From: Guptibacillus hwajinpoensis
Lineage (GTDB): Bacteria; Bacillota; Bacilli; Bacillales; Guptibacillaceae
Reading direction: 5' to 3'
Assembly (NCBI RefSeq): GCF_001039475.1
Contig: NZ_LELK01000006.1
Location: 1,945 to 65,944 of the forward strand
DNA: 64,000 nucleotides
Of the stretch, positions 17,720-24,834 are shown piece by piece. Within the stretch, counting starts at the first letter, position 1. Each line of letters opens with the position of its first letter. The notes under the pieces were generated by a model that made no database searches, was not told the origin of the DNA, and saw nothing but the letters and a program-made list of their open reading frames with translations. Position numbers and translations under genes: made by a program.

Positions 17720-18230
17720 CTTCTGCCATCCTCGCAAGAACTGAAATTCGATCCCTTAGTTCATCTGCGATTTCATTAGAAAGAGCTGGTATTTCATGTG
17801 TTGTTGCTGCGGTTGAAATAGTAACAGATGATAGCTGATTCGCTCGTAGCAATGGTCCTTGTCTCGTGTCAACATGCTGAACTCGAACCATTGGAATCAA
17901 TGTCCGTGTCACCGTAATAACACCGTGCTTTAACTCTACTTCATGCTCGCTAACTTCATATCGCCATTTTCTCCACTTAAGCTTAGGGAGGACCCAAACT
18001 TGTAGAATAGTAAATAGAATGACGAGAAGGATGCTTACTACTAAAACCCAATAAGGTATGGTGTAGACGAGAAAGTGGATCATAAATAAACCCACAAGAA
18101 TAACGATGCTTACAAACGATACAATCGCGCCTGTTATTTGCCATACTTTTAACCCTTTTGGATCAATTTTTTTCGAAGGTTCTGGTCGCATTCTTTTCCT
18201 CACTTTCACATTTATAGCTTCATCACTCAT
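17709..18230 (-). CDS. ydbS: PH domain-containing membrane protein YdbS
   Basis: This 173-residue protein has two transmembrane segments (about 35-75) and a bPH2 domain (WRKWRYEVSEHEVELKHGVI, VRVQHVDTRQGPLLRANQLS). It is the upstream partner of ydbT and overlaps it, so the pair is translationally coupled. The conserved context acpS-rhomboid-ydbT-ydbS supports the names, although the B12-STAS pair is inserted between them here. Confidence 0.9.
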   Translation of the reverse strand: MSDEAINVKVRKRMRPEPSKKIDPKGLKVWQITGAIVSFVSIVILVGLFMIHFLVYTIPYWVLVVSILLVILFTILQVWVLPKLKWRKWRYEVSEHEVELKHGVITVTRTLIPMVRVQHVDTRQGPLLRANQLSSVTISTAATTHEIPALSNEIADELRDRISVLARMAEDDV

Positions 18231-18391
18231 GGTCTTTCACATATTATAGCATTGTTGCAGTTCACCTTCTATCTTCACACTTTATTAAAAAACCGTATAC
18301 TTAAACGTCTCTACTCCACAATCTTTCAGAACTACTCACAACAAAAAAACCTGAGCATATTCTGCTCAAGTTCATTGTTCTCTTTTATTAA

Positions 18392-18622
18392 GGCTCTTTT
18401 CGTAAACATTGTTGCTATAAGAGTGAGGGGGATTTCCGCTTCAGGATGCTCGCTTTCCGCGGGGCGGGCGGTGAGCCTCCTCGGCGCACAAAAACATTGC
18501 GCCTGTGGGGTCTCACCTGTCCCGCTAGTCCCGCAGGAGTCGAGCACCTTCCGCTCCAATCAGCCAAGTTTGGTTCTTTATACAAAATTCTTTCAAAAGC
18601 AACAACCTTTGAGAAAAGAGCC
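18392..18622. repeat. MITE-like interspersed repeat, copy C (long form)
   Basis: This is a 231-base element with terminal inverted repeats (GGCTCTTTTCGTAAACATTG ... AAAGCAACAACCTTTGAGAAAAGAGCC in outline) and a GC-rich palindromic centre containing GGTCTCACCTGTCCCGCTAG. It occupies most of the 410-base gap between ydbS and the next gene. Open reading frames crossing it on either strand have no ribosome binding site and are not real genes. Confidence 0.88.
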
Positions 18623-18640
18623 TTTAGAAAAAAGCCTTTA

Positions 18641-19543
18641 TTAAAAATGATTCGAAGCATAAGGCCGTTCTGCTTCTCTCATACTGATGATTTCTTTTTC
18701 TTCATGATCCCAAATTGCTAAGATTTTTGATTCTGCATTATAGAAAGTTAAGTGTTGATCCGTGCACGTTAAAAGCTCGCTACTTGGGATAGGAAACTTT
18801 TCCTGCTGACCGGTTTTGGGACAGATATAGACAAGCTGATCACTTTTCCCAGTTCTACCGTTTATGCCATGGACAATTAATAACCCACTCCATGAGTATA
18901 TCGTACGAGGAGAGAAATCAAGCTTAAACGAATTCTTCACTTGAAAATGCTCATCAAGAAGAAGGACCTGATCTTGTCGAGCGGAAGAGATTGATAGAGC
19001 AGCTACATACAAACCTTCATCAGCAATCATCATGTTAACCGGTGAATAACCTTCTTCAAGTGGAGTCACCTTTTTACCAGTATCTCCAAATGTGGTTAAG
19101 AGAGCCTCATCCCCTTCAACATGGTAGGACGAAACAATCAGCTGGTTTCCCTTTCGCTTAAGGTCACAGAAAATCCCTTTTACATGCCACTGATGTATCA
19201 TGCGCGGATCGTCCTTTGCGAACTCATAAATCCATCCATTCCACTCTTCACCTTCACATGCAATGCAGACTGAATTAGGAAACTCATAGAAGCTTGGTTT
19301 TCCGTTTACCTGAAAGGTTCTCAGTTGAGCAAGACTATGAACAAAAACATAAACTTCAACATGATTCGATGACAGCTGTTTAGTAAACCAATAATTCTGA
19401 TTGGAATCTCTAATTACGTTAGAAAAACCTTCATCACTAGCAATGGGTAGTTTGGGCACATTGTCCTGCTTCGTAGTATATGCTGTGATAGACGAATCAT
19501 GTTCATCAGACTTTAGTGCTTTGTTCCCTTGCTCAAGCGGCAT
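18641..19543 (-). CDS. Uncharacterised soluble protein, possibly a beta-propeller
   Basis: I do not recognise this 300-residue protein. I use the ATG at 19543 (MPLEQGNKALK) because GGGGAG lies 7 bases upstream. It has no signal peptide or membrane segment. The sequence is rich in short beta-strand blocks alternating with turns (LIVSSYHVEGDEALLTTFGD, LYVAALSISSARQDQVLLLD, LLIVHGINGRTGKSDQLVYI), each about 40-50 residues apart, which suggests a propeller-like fold. The neighbours give no functional clue. Downstream is a MITE-like element and not a clear terminator. Confidence 0.55.
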   Translation of the reverse strand: MPLEQGNKALKSDEHDSSITAYTTKQDNVPKLPIASDEGFSNVIRDSNQNYWFTKQLSSNHVEVYVFVHSLAQLRTFQVNGKPSFYEFPNSVCIACEGEEWNGWIYEFAKDDPRMIHQWHVKGIFCDLKRKGNQLIVSSYHVEGDEALLTTFGDTGKKVTPLEEGYSPVNMMIADEGLYVAALSISSARQDQVLLLDEHFQVKNSFKLDFSPRTIYSWSGLLIVHGINGRTGKSDQLVYICPKTGQQEKFPIPSSELLTCTDQHLTFYNAESKILAIWDHEEKEIISMREAERPYASNHF

Positions 19544-19930
19544 TTTGAACTCCCCTTTCATATTCAGCTGCCTTCTTCCGTTCAAGCAAGTAGGAAAAAG
19601 GATGGACTTTAATAACCGATCCTGGCTGTTACTACTAGTTTAACAAACAATTGACAAAGCGGGTATTGGGAAATAACAATATCTTTCGTAGGATTAATGA
19701 CGTTTTTTGTTTCCTACTTTCCCAAGTCTATCTAACTGAACAAGGACTATAGTCACGAAGCGGCGCTATCACTTAGGGTTAATTTACATTTTTGTGTTAG
19801 TGTTGGTAATTAAGTGATCGCCTTATTTACTTATCCTACCTTATTTTAACACTGCTTAAGTCTTGACAGTACATATTCGCTGGATAACAATGAAAACGAA
19901 TCGACATTTAAAAGGAAGGGTGAGATCTGC
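19544..19930. other. Gene-poor spacer with an inverted repeat
   Basis: The 387-base gap between two divergent genes contains a 12-14 base inverted repeat: GGCGCTATCACTTA at 19762-19775 against TAAGTGATCGCC at 19811-19822. No T run follows on either side, so it is not a classical terminator. I see no supported gene or known riboswitch here. An open frame on the plus strand from 19863 lacks a ribosome binding site and overlaps the methyltransferase gene. Confidence 0.4.
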
Positions 19931-20569
19931 TTGGCTCTTAATCACGATGTGTATATTCACAATCTTTTTGGTAATGAAGACACAGCATTACAAACCGTTA
20001 AAGAAAGCATTCAAAAAAAAGGAATGCCTTCCATTTCAGTTCAGCCAGAAGTTGGACGCTTCCTTTCCATTCTTGTAAGTATTAAAAAACCAAGAAATGT
20101 TATGGAAATAGGGGCTTTAGGTGGCTATAGTGGAATTATGCTTGCTGGTGCACTGGAGAATGAAGGATCTTTAACATCGCTCGAATTAGAAGATTCCTAC
20201 GCTGCTGTAGCCAAAGATAACTTAACCAAAGCAGGTCTTGGAGATAAGGTGAAGTACGTTATTGGACCAGCGCTACAAAACATGGAATCTCTACTTAGTG
20301 CAGGTCAGCAATATGATTTTTTCTTTATTGATGCAGATAAAGTCAACTACCCGAATTATCTAGAGATGGCTTTAAAGCTTGCCGTACCAGGTGCTGTGAT
20401 CGTAGCCGATAATACCCTCCAAGGCGATCGCGTTTTCGATGAAAACGTTAAAGAGGATAATGTAGAAGCAATCCGAACGTTTAACAATATGATGGCAAAC
20501 GATGATCGAATTGAATCAATTATGCTTCCACTTTGTGATGGTCTAACGGTCGGAAGAGTAAAACCTTAA
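19931..20569 (+). CDS. SAM-dependent O-methyltransferase, caffeoyl-CoA OMT family
   Basis: This 212-residue class I methyltransferase has the SAM motif VMEIGALGGYSGIMLAGAL (about 57-75), the acidic ribose-binding LTSLELEDSYA and the metal site FFIDADK-NYP, followed by VADN. It belongs to the cation-dependent OMT group (YrrM-like); the substrate is unknown. It starts at TTG (19931) with GGAAGGGTGAG upstream. An AT-rich low-complexity hairpin follows at about 20610. Confidence 0.88.
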   Translation: MALNHDVYIHNLFGNEDTALQTVKESIQKKGMPSISVQPEVGRFLSILVSIKKPRNVMEIGALGGYSGIMLAGALENEGSLTSLELEDSYAAVAKDNLTKAGLGDKVKYVIGPALQNMESLLSAGQQYDFFFIDADKVNYPNYLEMALKLAVPGAVIVADNTLQGDRVFDENVKEDNVEAIRTFNNMMANDDRIESIMLPLCDGLTVGRVKP

Positions 20570-20609
20570 ATAAGAGCCTACGATTGAATGTAATAAGAAA
20601 ACAAAAAAA

Positions 20610-20630
20610 GAGAGAGAATCTCTCTCTCTT
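20610..20630. terminator. Bidirectional terminator between the OMT and oxidoreductase genes
   Basis: GAGAGAGA/TCTCTCTC with a tight loop lies after an A run (plus) and before a pyrimidine-rich stretch. It sits between two convergent stops at 20569 and 20642. The pure AG/CT repeat gives a weaker hairpin than most in this window. Confidence 0.5.
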
Positions 20631-20641
20631 CTCCCTTACTT

Positions 20642-21631
20642 CTAGTATTTCACGATCGTTCTACCACGAATGTTTCCACTTAATATCGAGCTTAATACTT
20701 CAGGAAGTTCTTCAATCGTTACTTCATTGTGAATGGCCTCAAGATGTTCTGTAGGCTTGTAGTCTTTCGCAGCTTTTTTCCAGATTTCCTTCCTTTTTTC
20801 CATTGGGCAATAAACAGAGTCAATCCCGAGAAGATTCACGCCTCTTAGAATAAATGGAAATACAGTAGTCGGAACTTTAGGACCACCGGTCAACCCGCTT
20901 ACAGCGACAGCTCCTCCGTACATCGTGTTACTTAATATAGCAGCAAGAGTTGTGCCACCAACAGGATCTACAGCACCTGCCCATTTTTGCTTTCCAATTG
21001 GTTTAAATCCTTCAGGAGCAACCTCATCTCGACTGAGAATACTCGTTGCACCTAGCTCCTTCAAATACCCATGTTCAGATTCTTTGCCTGTACTTGCTGC
21101 AACTTCATATCCTTTCTTGGCAAGCATCGCAATCGCCATACTTCCTACTCCACCTGTAGCACCTGTCACAAGGACCGGACCTTTATCGGGTGAAAGACCC
21201 GCTTGTTCAAGTTGATGGATCGAAAGGGCAGCTGTAAATCCTGCTGTTCCATAGATCATGGCTTCTTTTAAAGATAGACCTTTCGGAAGCGGAACGATCC
21301 ACTCTGATTTCACTCTTGCGTATTCGCTAAACCCGCCAAAATGAGAAACGCCTAGTTCATAGCTTGTGACTATAACCTGATCTCCCTCTTTCCAATCAGG
21401 GTGATCTGATTCTTCCACAACGCCAGCTAAGTCAATCCCCGGAACGTGTGGGTATTCCTTTACAATATTACCTTTAGGATGTGTGGCTAATCCATCTTTA
21501 TAATTGACGCTAGAATAATGAACTTTAATGAGAACATCACCTGCAGGGAGCTCCTCTTTTGTTAATCCTTTTATTGAGGTTTTTGTATCTTCTTCAACTT
21601 TATCCACTACTAATGCTTTAAATGGTTCCAT
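20642..21631 (-). CDS. Acrylyl-CoA reductase / YhdH-YhfP family NADPH:quinone oxidoreductase
   Basis: This is a zinc-less medium-chain dehydrogenase of about 329 residues. The motifs are SSVNYKDGLA (about 40-49), GIDLAGVVEES and the Rossmann turn VTGATGGVGSMAIAMLAKKG (about 150-170). The family reduces acryloyl-CoA or quinones with NADPH. The start MEPFKALVVDK follows AAAGGAGG by 8 bases. It is divergent from a TetR-family gene with a palindromic operator between them, so it is probably the regulator's target. Confidence 0.9.
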   Translation of the reverse strand: MEPFKALVVDKVEEDTKTSIKGLTKEELPAGDVLIKVHYSSVNYKDGLATHPKGNIVKEYPHVPGIDLAGVVEESDHPDWKEGDQVIVTSYELGVSHFGGFSEYARVKSEWIVPLPKGLSLKEAMIYGTAGFTAALSIHQLEQAGLSPDKGPVLVTGATGGVGSMAIAMLAKKGYEVAASTGKESEHGYLKELGATSILSRDEVAPEGFKPIGKQKWAGAVDPVGGTTLAAILSNTMYGGAVAVSGLTGGPKVPTTVFPFILRGVNLLGIDSVYCPMEKRKEIWKKAAKDYKPTEHLEAIHNEVTIEELPEVLSSILSGNIRGRTIVKY

Positions 21632-21683
21632 TTCAAAATCCTCCTTTAACGTAAGTTCGCTACTACCATAACAAAAATTATTC

Positions 21684-21693
21684 TGACCGGTCA
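21684..21693. promoter_or_regulatory. Candidate TetR-family operator
   Basis: TGACCGGTCA is a perfect 10-base palindrome, set in AT-rich sequence (ATTATTC before, ATTAAT after). It lies 53 bases upstream of the oxidoreductase start and 67 bases upstream of the divergent TetR gene. Operators of TetR autorepressors typically lie in this position. Confidence 0.55.
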
Positions 21694-21759
21694 ATTAATC
21701 TGAATTCTTTCCTCCTGTTTATAGGATGTGTATAATAAATCTGTAAGGAGTTGTGATCG

Positions 21760-22347
21760 ATGAGTCGAAAGACAGAGTTACGACGAAAACAAATTATTAA
21801 AGCAGCCTATCAAGCAGTTTCAGATAAAGGATACGAAACAGTCACCCTACAGGATATTGCTAATTACGCTGATGTTAGTAAAGGGGTCCCGAATTATTAT
21901 TTTCAAAACAAAGAAGATGTCCTAGCACACCTTCTTGAAGAAATAACGGAGCGAATTTATCAAAAAGAAAAAGCAGCCGTTGAGAACGAAACATCATTTC
22001 AAGAAATGCTTCAAGCTTATATAAATGCTGTTTTTGTTAATCCTGAGGACAATGAGAAATTCTACAAAGTGTATCTCGATTTCCTTGCTCAAGCTACAAG
22101 GAACGAACGATATCGTAAAATTAATGCTCGCTTCTACCAAAACTGTTTTTCCATTAGCCAATTAATTATAATGCGTGGTGAAAGCGAAGGTCTACTCCAT
22201 AGTATGAACTACGATGATGATGGAAAAGCGATGAGATCACTAATTGATGGCTATATGATTCAATGGTTGATGACAGGGGATCATCAGAAACATAGGACGT
22301 ATAAAGAAAGCTGTTTAAAAGCTATCCAAACTTACTTAACAAGCTAA
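21760..22347 (+). CDS. TetR/AcrR-family transcriptional regulator
   Basis: This 195-residue repressor has an N-terminal helix-turn-helix (VTLQDIANYADVSKGVPNYY, about 23-42) followed by FQNKEDVLAHLLEEI. The C-terminal ligand-binding half (about 60-195) resembles BetI-like TetR_C6 domains. It starts after AAGGAG. Divergent transcription from the oxidoreductase at 21631 and the palindrome between them suggest it represses both. The ligand is unknown. Confidence 0.9.
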   Translation: MSRKTELRRKQIIKAAYQAVSDKGYETVTLQDIANYADVSKGVPNYYFQNKEDVLAHLLEEITERIYQKEKAAVENETSFQEMLQAYINAVFVNPEDNEKFYKVYLDFLAQATRNERYRKINARFYQNCFSISQLIIMRGESEGLLHSMNYDDDGKAMRSLIDGYMIQWLMTGDHQKHRTYKESCLKAIQTYLTS

Positions 22348-22440
22348 TTATACGTATTATCCAAATTGCCAAACCTGCCTTTCGCTTCGAATAAAGAGAA
22401 GGTATTCGGGCACGCTAACATCATGTAAGGAGGGATCTTT

Positions 22441-22551
22441 TTGGCGAAAGAGAAGAAACGGGGTATGAAGAAAGAACTTGCTCAAGCCGTGGAGCAAGCC
22501 AACCAAACAAACCCTACAACCAAACAAAGAAGCAAAAGAATTACAGAATAA
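22441..22551 (+). CDS. Small basic peptide, 36 aa, possibly a spore protein
   Basis: This short gene starts at TTG with a strong TAAGGAGGG ribosome binding site 6 bases upstream. A perfect terminator follows within 2 bases. The product begins MAKEKKRGMKKELAQAVEQA and ends RSKRITE; it is rich in K, R, Q and T and has no membrane segment. The composition resembles small Bacillus sporulation proteins, but I cannot assign it to a family. The start, ribosome binding site and terminator together make it a credible gene. Confidence 0.65.
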   Translation: MAKEKKRGMKKELAQAVEQANQTNPTTKQRSKRITE

Positions 22552-22552
22552 A

Positions 22553-22578
22553 ACCGGGCCACCGTGCCCGGTTTTTTA
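22553..22578 (+). terminator. Terminator after the 36-aa peptide gene
   Basis: ACCGGGC-CACC-GTGCCCGGT in outline forms a GC-rich stem followed by TTTTTT on the plus strand, directly after the stop codon at 22551. Confidence 0.85.
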
Positions 22579-22582
22579 AATT

Positions 22583-22747
22583 GGCTCTTTTCGTATACAT
22601 TGTTGGTATATGAGTGGGTTAATTTTCGCTCCAATCCTAAGTCATGTTTTTGAAACAATTATTGAATAAAACTCAACACTTCGCTGATTGGAGCGAAAGG
22701 ATGCTCACCGCACGCCAGTAAAAGCAACATTGTCTATGAAAAGAGCC
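22583..22747. repeat. MITE-like interspersed repeat, copy D
   Basis: The element starts GGCTCTTTTCGTATACATTG and ends with CATTGTCTATGAAAAGAGCC, which are imperfect inverted repeats. It holds the AACAATTATTGAATAAA and TCGCTGATTGGAGCGAAAGG blocks and a rearranged remnant of the centre. It ends one base before the uvsE stop codon. Confidence 0.85.
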
Positions 22748-22748
22748 T

Positions 22749-23714
22749 TTAAATTAATCTGAATGAAGAGCCATCGATGATTTCAACGTCATCCCTTTTC
22801 TTAACCTCTTCCATTAATCGAAATAGCGCAGCATCTTTTTGCTTTGCTTCAATCATGCAGTCGATTTGAGGGGTGCTGTCTCTCACTTTGTTTAGAAATT
22901 GAAAAAATAGATCAACATCTATGTAATCCGCATGACTACGAAATTCCTTGTCGTTTTTGGGTGATGAGATATGCATCTTCACAGGTAATGGAGATCCACT
23001 CCACGTATCTACTACTCTTGCCCACTGAGTTTCCCACTCCTCCGTTTCATGACAGGCAAGGTGGTGATGATAATCGAAGACCATCGGCACGTTCAGCTTC
23101 TCACACAAATAGAGCGTATCAAGTAGTGTAAAAGTGGTATCATCGTTTTCAAGAATAATGGTTTGCTGTATTTTTTGAGGGGTATACATCCAATTATGAA
23201 TAAAACGCTCAAGCGACTTCTCTTTATCGTTATAACCTCCACCCACATGTAATACACAACGATGTGTGATGTCCAGTCCCATCGCTTCAAGAAGTCTCAC
23301 ATGTAACGCAAGGGTTGCTGTGGAAGTTTGTAGAATTTCTTTCTTTGGAGAATTTAATAGGACAAAATGATCGGGATGAAAGTCAACACGCATCTCTTCT
23401 TGTTTCGCGAAGTCACCTAACTCTTGTAACTCGCTTTTTAGCGGCTGCAGGTAATTCCAATCACTTAACGCCTCGTGATTTGCAAGTGGGATTAACCTGG
23501 AACTGAGACGAAAGAAATGAATGTCGTTGCCTTTATTATGCTTGAGAAGCCGTAGACAATTTTGCAAATTTGATTTAGCAATTCTCTCGAGCTTACGAAT
23601 AGCAGCTTCTCTATTTTCTAGCTTTTGAAATTGGGCAAATGTCATCGTTTGAGAAGGTGAACTGTTTACAAGCTCCATGCTCATTGCAACATACCCAAGT
23701 CGAATAATTGTCAT
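22749..23714 (-). CDS. uvsE: UV DNA damage endonuclease UvsE
   Basis: This 321-residue TIM-barrel endonuclease nicks DNA 5' of UV photoproducts. The family N-terminus IRLGYVAMSM and the motifs RLSSRLIPLANHE, LVFHPDHF-like (VDFHPDHFVLLNS), HVGG, LENDD and VFDYHHHLACH supply the metal-binding His, Glu and Asp residues. The start follows GAGGTGAAACGTGA. No operon partner is close. Confidence 0.95.
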   Translation of the reverse strand: MTIIRLGYVAMSMELVNSSPSQTMTFAQFQKLENREAAIRKLERIAKSNLQNCLRLLKHNKGNDIHFFRLSSRLIPLANHEALSDWNYLQPLKSELQELGDFAKQEEMRVDFHPDHFVLLNSPKKEILQTSTATLALHVRLLEAMGLDITHRCVLHVGGGYNDKEKSLERFIHNWMYTPQKIQQTIILENDDTTFTLLDTLYLCEKLNVPMVFDYHHHLACHETEEWETQWARVVDTWSGSPLPVKMHISSPKNDKEFRSHADYIDVDLFFQFLNKVRDSTPQIDCMIEAKQKDAALFRLMEEVKKRDDVEIIDGSSFRLI

Positions 23715-23861
23715 TCACGTTTCACCTCACAGAAATTCTTCTATTAGAGTGTCCAATATAGGTAGATTCAATGAGTTATATCTAACATCTATTTCGTGTT
23801 GAAGCATGGTACAATAGAAATAATACCTGGATGCGGGTAATTTGAATAAAGGGGTAATTGT

Positions 23862-24719
23862 ATGGCAACTCAAATTATTACGGACAGCAGTATTGACTTC
23901 CCTGAAGAACTGCTAAATGAATTAAACGTTAAGGTGGTTCCACTAAATCTTCTCTTTGGTGACAAAGAATATAAAGCTGGGGTCGATCTTGATTCACCAA
24001 CGTTTTATAAAAAATTACAGGAATCAAAAGAACTCCCTAAGTCCTCTGCCCCATCACCACAGGACTTTCTTACAAAATATGAAGAAACTAGCCCGGAAGA
24101 CAAAATTCTTGTTATTGCCCTCTCTGAAGCGCTAAGTAGCACTTATGATAACGCTGTTCTAGCAAAGAAAATGTTTCATGAGGAACATCCTGATCGGACC
24201 GTAGAAGTAATTAATGCCAAAACAGCTTCATCAGGACTTGGCGTAATTGTTTGTCATGCTGCTGAAATGGCTCGTGACGGGGAAAGTTTTGAGTCTATTG
24301 TTGAACAAGCCCATGAGTATACAGAAGATACGCTTACCATGTTTCTACTTGATACGCTTGAAAACGTTATTAAGGGCGGAAGACTTGATCGTGTACGAGG
24401 AACAATTGCCTCAGCACTTAATATCAAGCTATTAATGAGAGCAAGCAATGAAGATGGATCCCTCGAAGTACTTGATAAAGTACGAGGAAACAAACGTGCC
24501 GTGCGTGAATTTATCAAGAAAATTGGAGAATATGGTCATAATCTTGAGGACAAAGTAATTGCTGTAGCACACAGCAACTGCGAAGATAAAGCCAAAGCGC
24601 TAGTCGCACAAATTCAAGAGCGGTACAAATTCAAAGGTGTTATTCTATCTACAATGGGGCCACTCATTGGAACATATGCAGGTGAAGGCGCTCTCCTAGT
24701 CGCATTTAAAAAGAAATAA
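23862..24719 (+). CDS. DegV-family fatty-acid-binding protein
   Basis: This 285-residue DegV/FakB-type protein begins ATQIITDSSIDFPEELL. Motifs include SSAPSPQDF, ALSSTYDNA (fatty-acid carboxylate contacts in the family), TASSGLG and LENVIKGGRLDRVRG. FakB proteins bind fatty acids for phosphorylation by FakA; the kinase is not in this window. AAGGGG precedes the start and a T-tailed hairpin follows. Confidence 0.93.
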   Translation: MATQIITDSSIDFPEELLNELNVKVVPLNLLFGDKEYKAGVDLDSPTFYKKLQESKELPKSSAPSPQDFLTKYEETSPEDKILVIALSEALSSTYDNAVLAKKMFHEEHPDRTVEVINAKTASSGLGVIVCHAAEMARDGESFESIVEQAHEYTEDTLTMFLLDTLENVIKGGRLDRVRGTIASALNIKLLMRASNEDGSLEVLDKVRGNKRAVREFIKKIGEYGHNLEDKVIAVAHSNCEDKAKALVAQIQERYKFKGVILSTMGPLIGTYAGEGALLVAFKKK

Positions 24720-24729
24720 ATAAAGTTGA

Positions 24730-24754
24730 AAAACGTGCGCAAGCACGTTTTTTT
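24730..24754 (+). terminator. Terminator after the degV-family gene
   Basis: AAACGTGC-GCA-AGCACGTTT in outline, followed by TTTTTTT on the plus strand, begins about 10 bases after the stop at 24719. Confidence 0.85.
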
Positions 24755-24834
24755 ATGGACAAATAAGAAAAAAACAGGAAATGAATGACCATTCATCGAA
24801 TTGTGTTCAAAACGAAGAAGTGTGGTGAATAGAA

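Noticed and set aside
18332-18721. Open reading frames across repeat copy C on both strands
   Set aside because: They lack ribosome binding sites, overlap each other on opposite strands, and their codons come from the GC-rich repeat core, which recurs elsewhere with frame-breaking changes.
19863-20078. 71-codon plus-strand frame before the methyltransferase
   Set aside because: It overlaps the methyltransferase in another frame and has no ribosome binding site.
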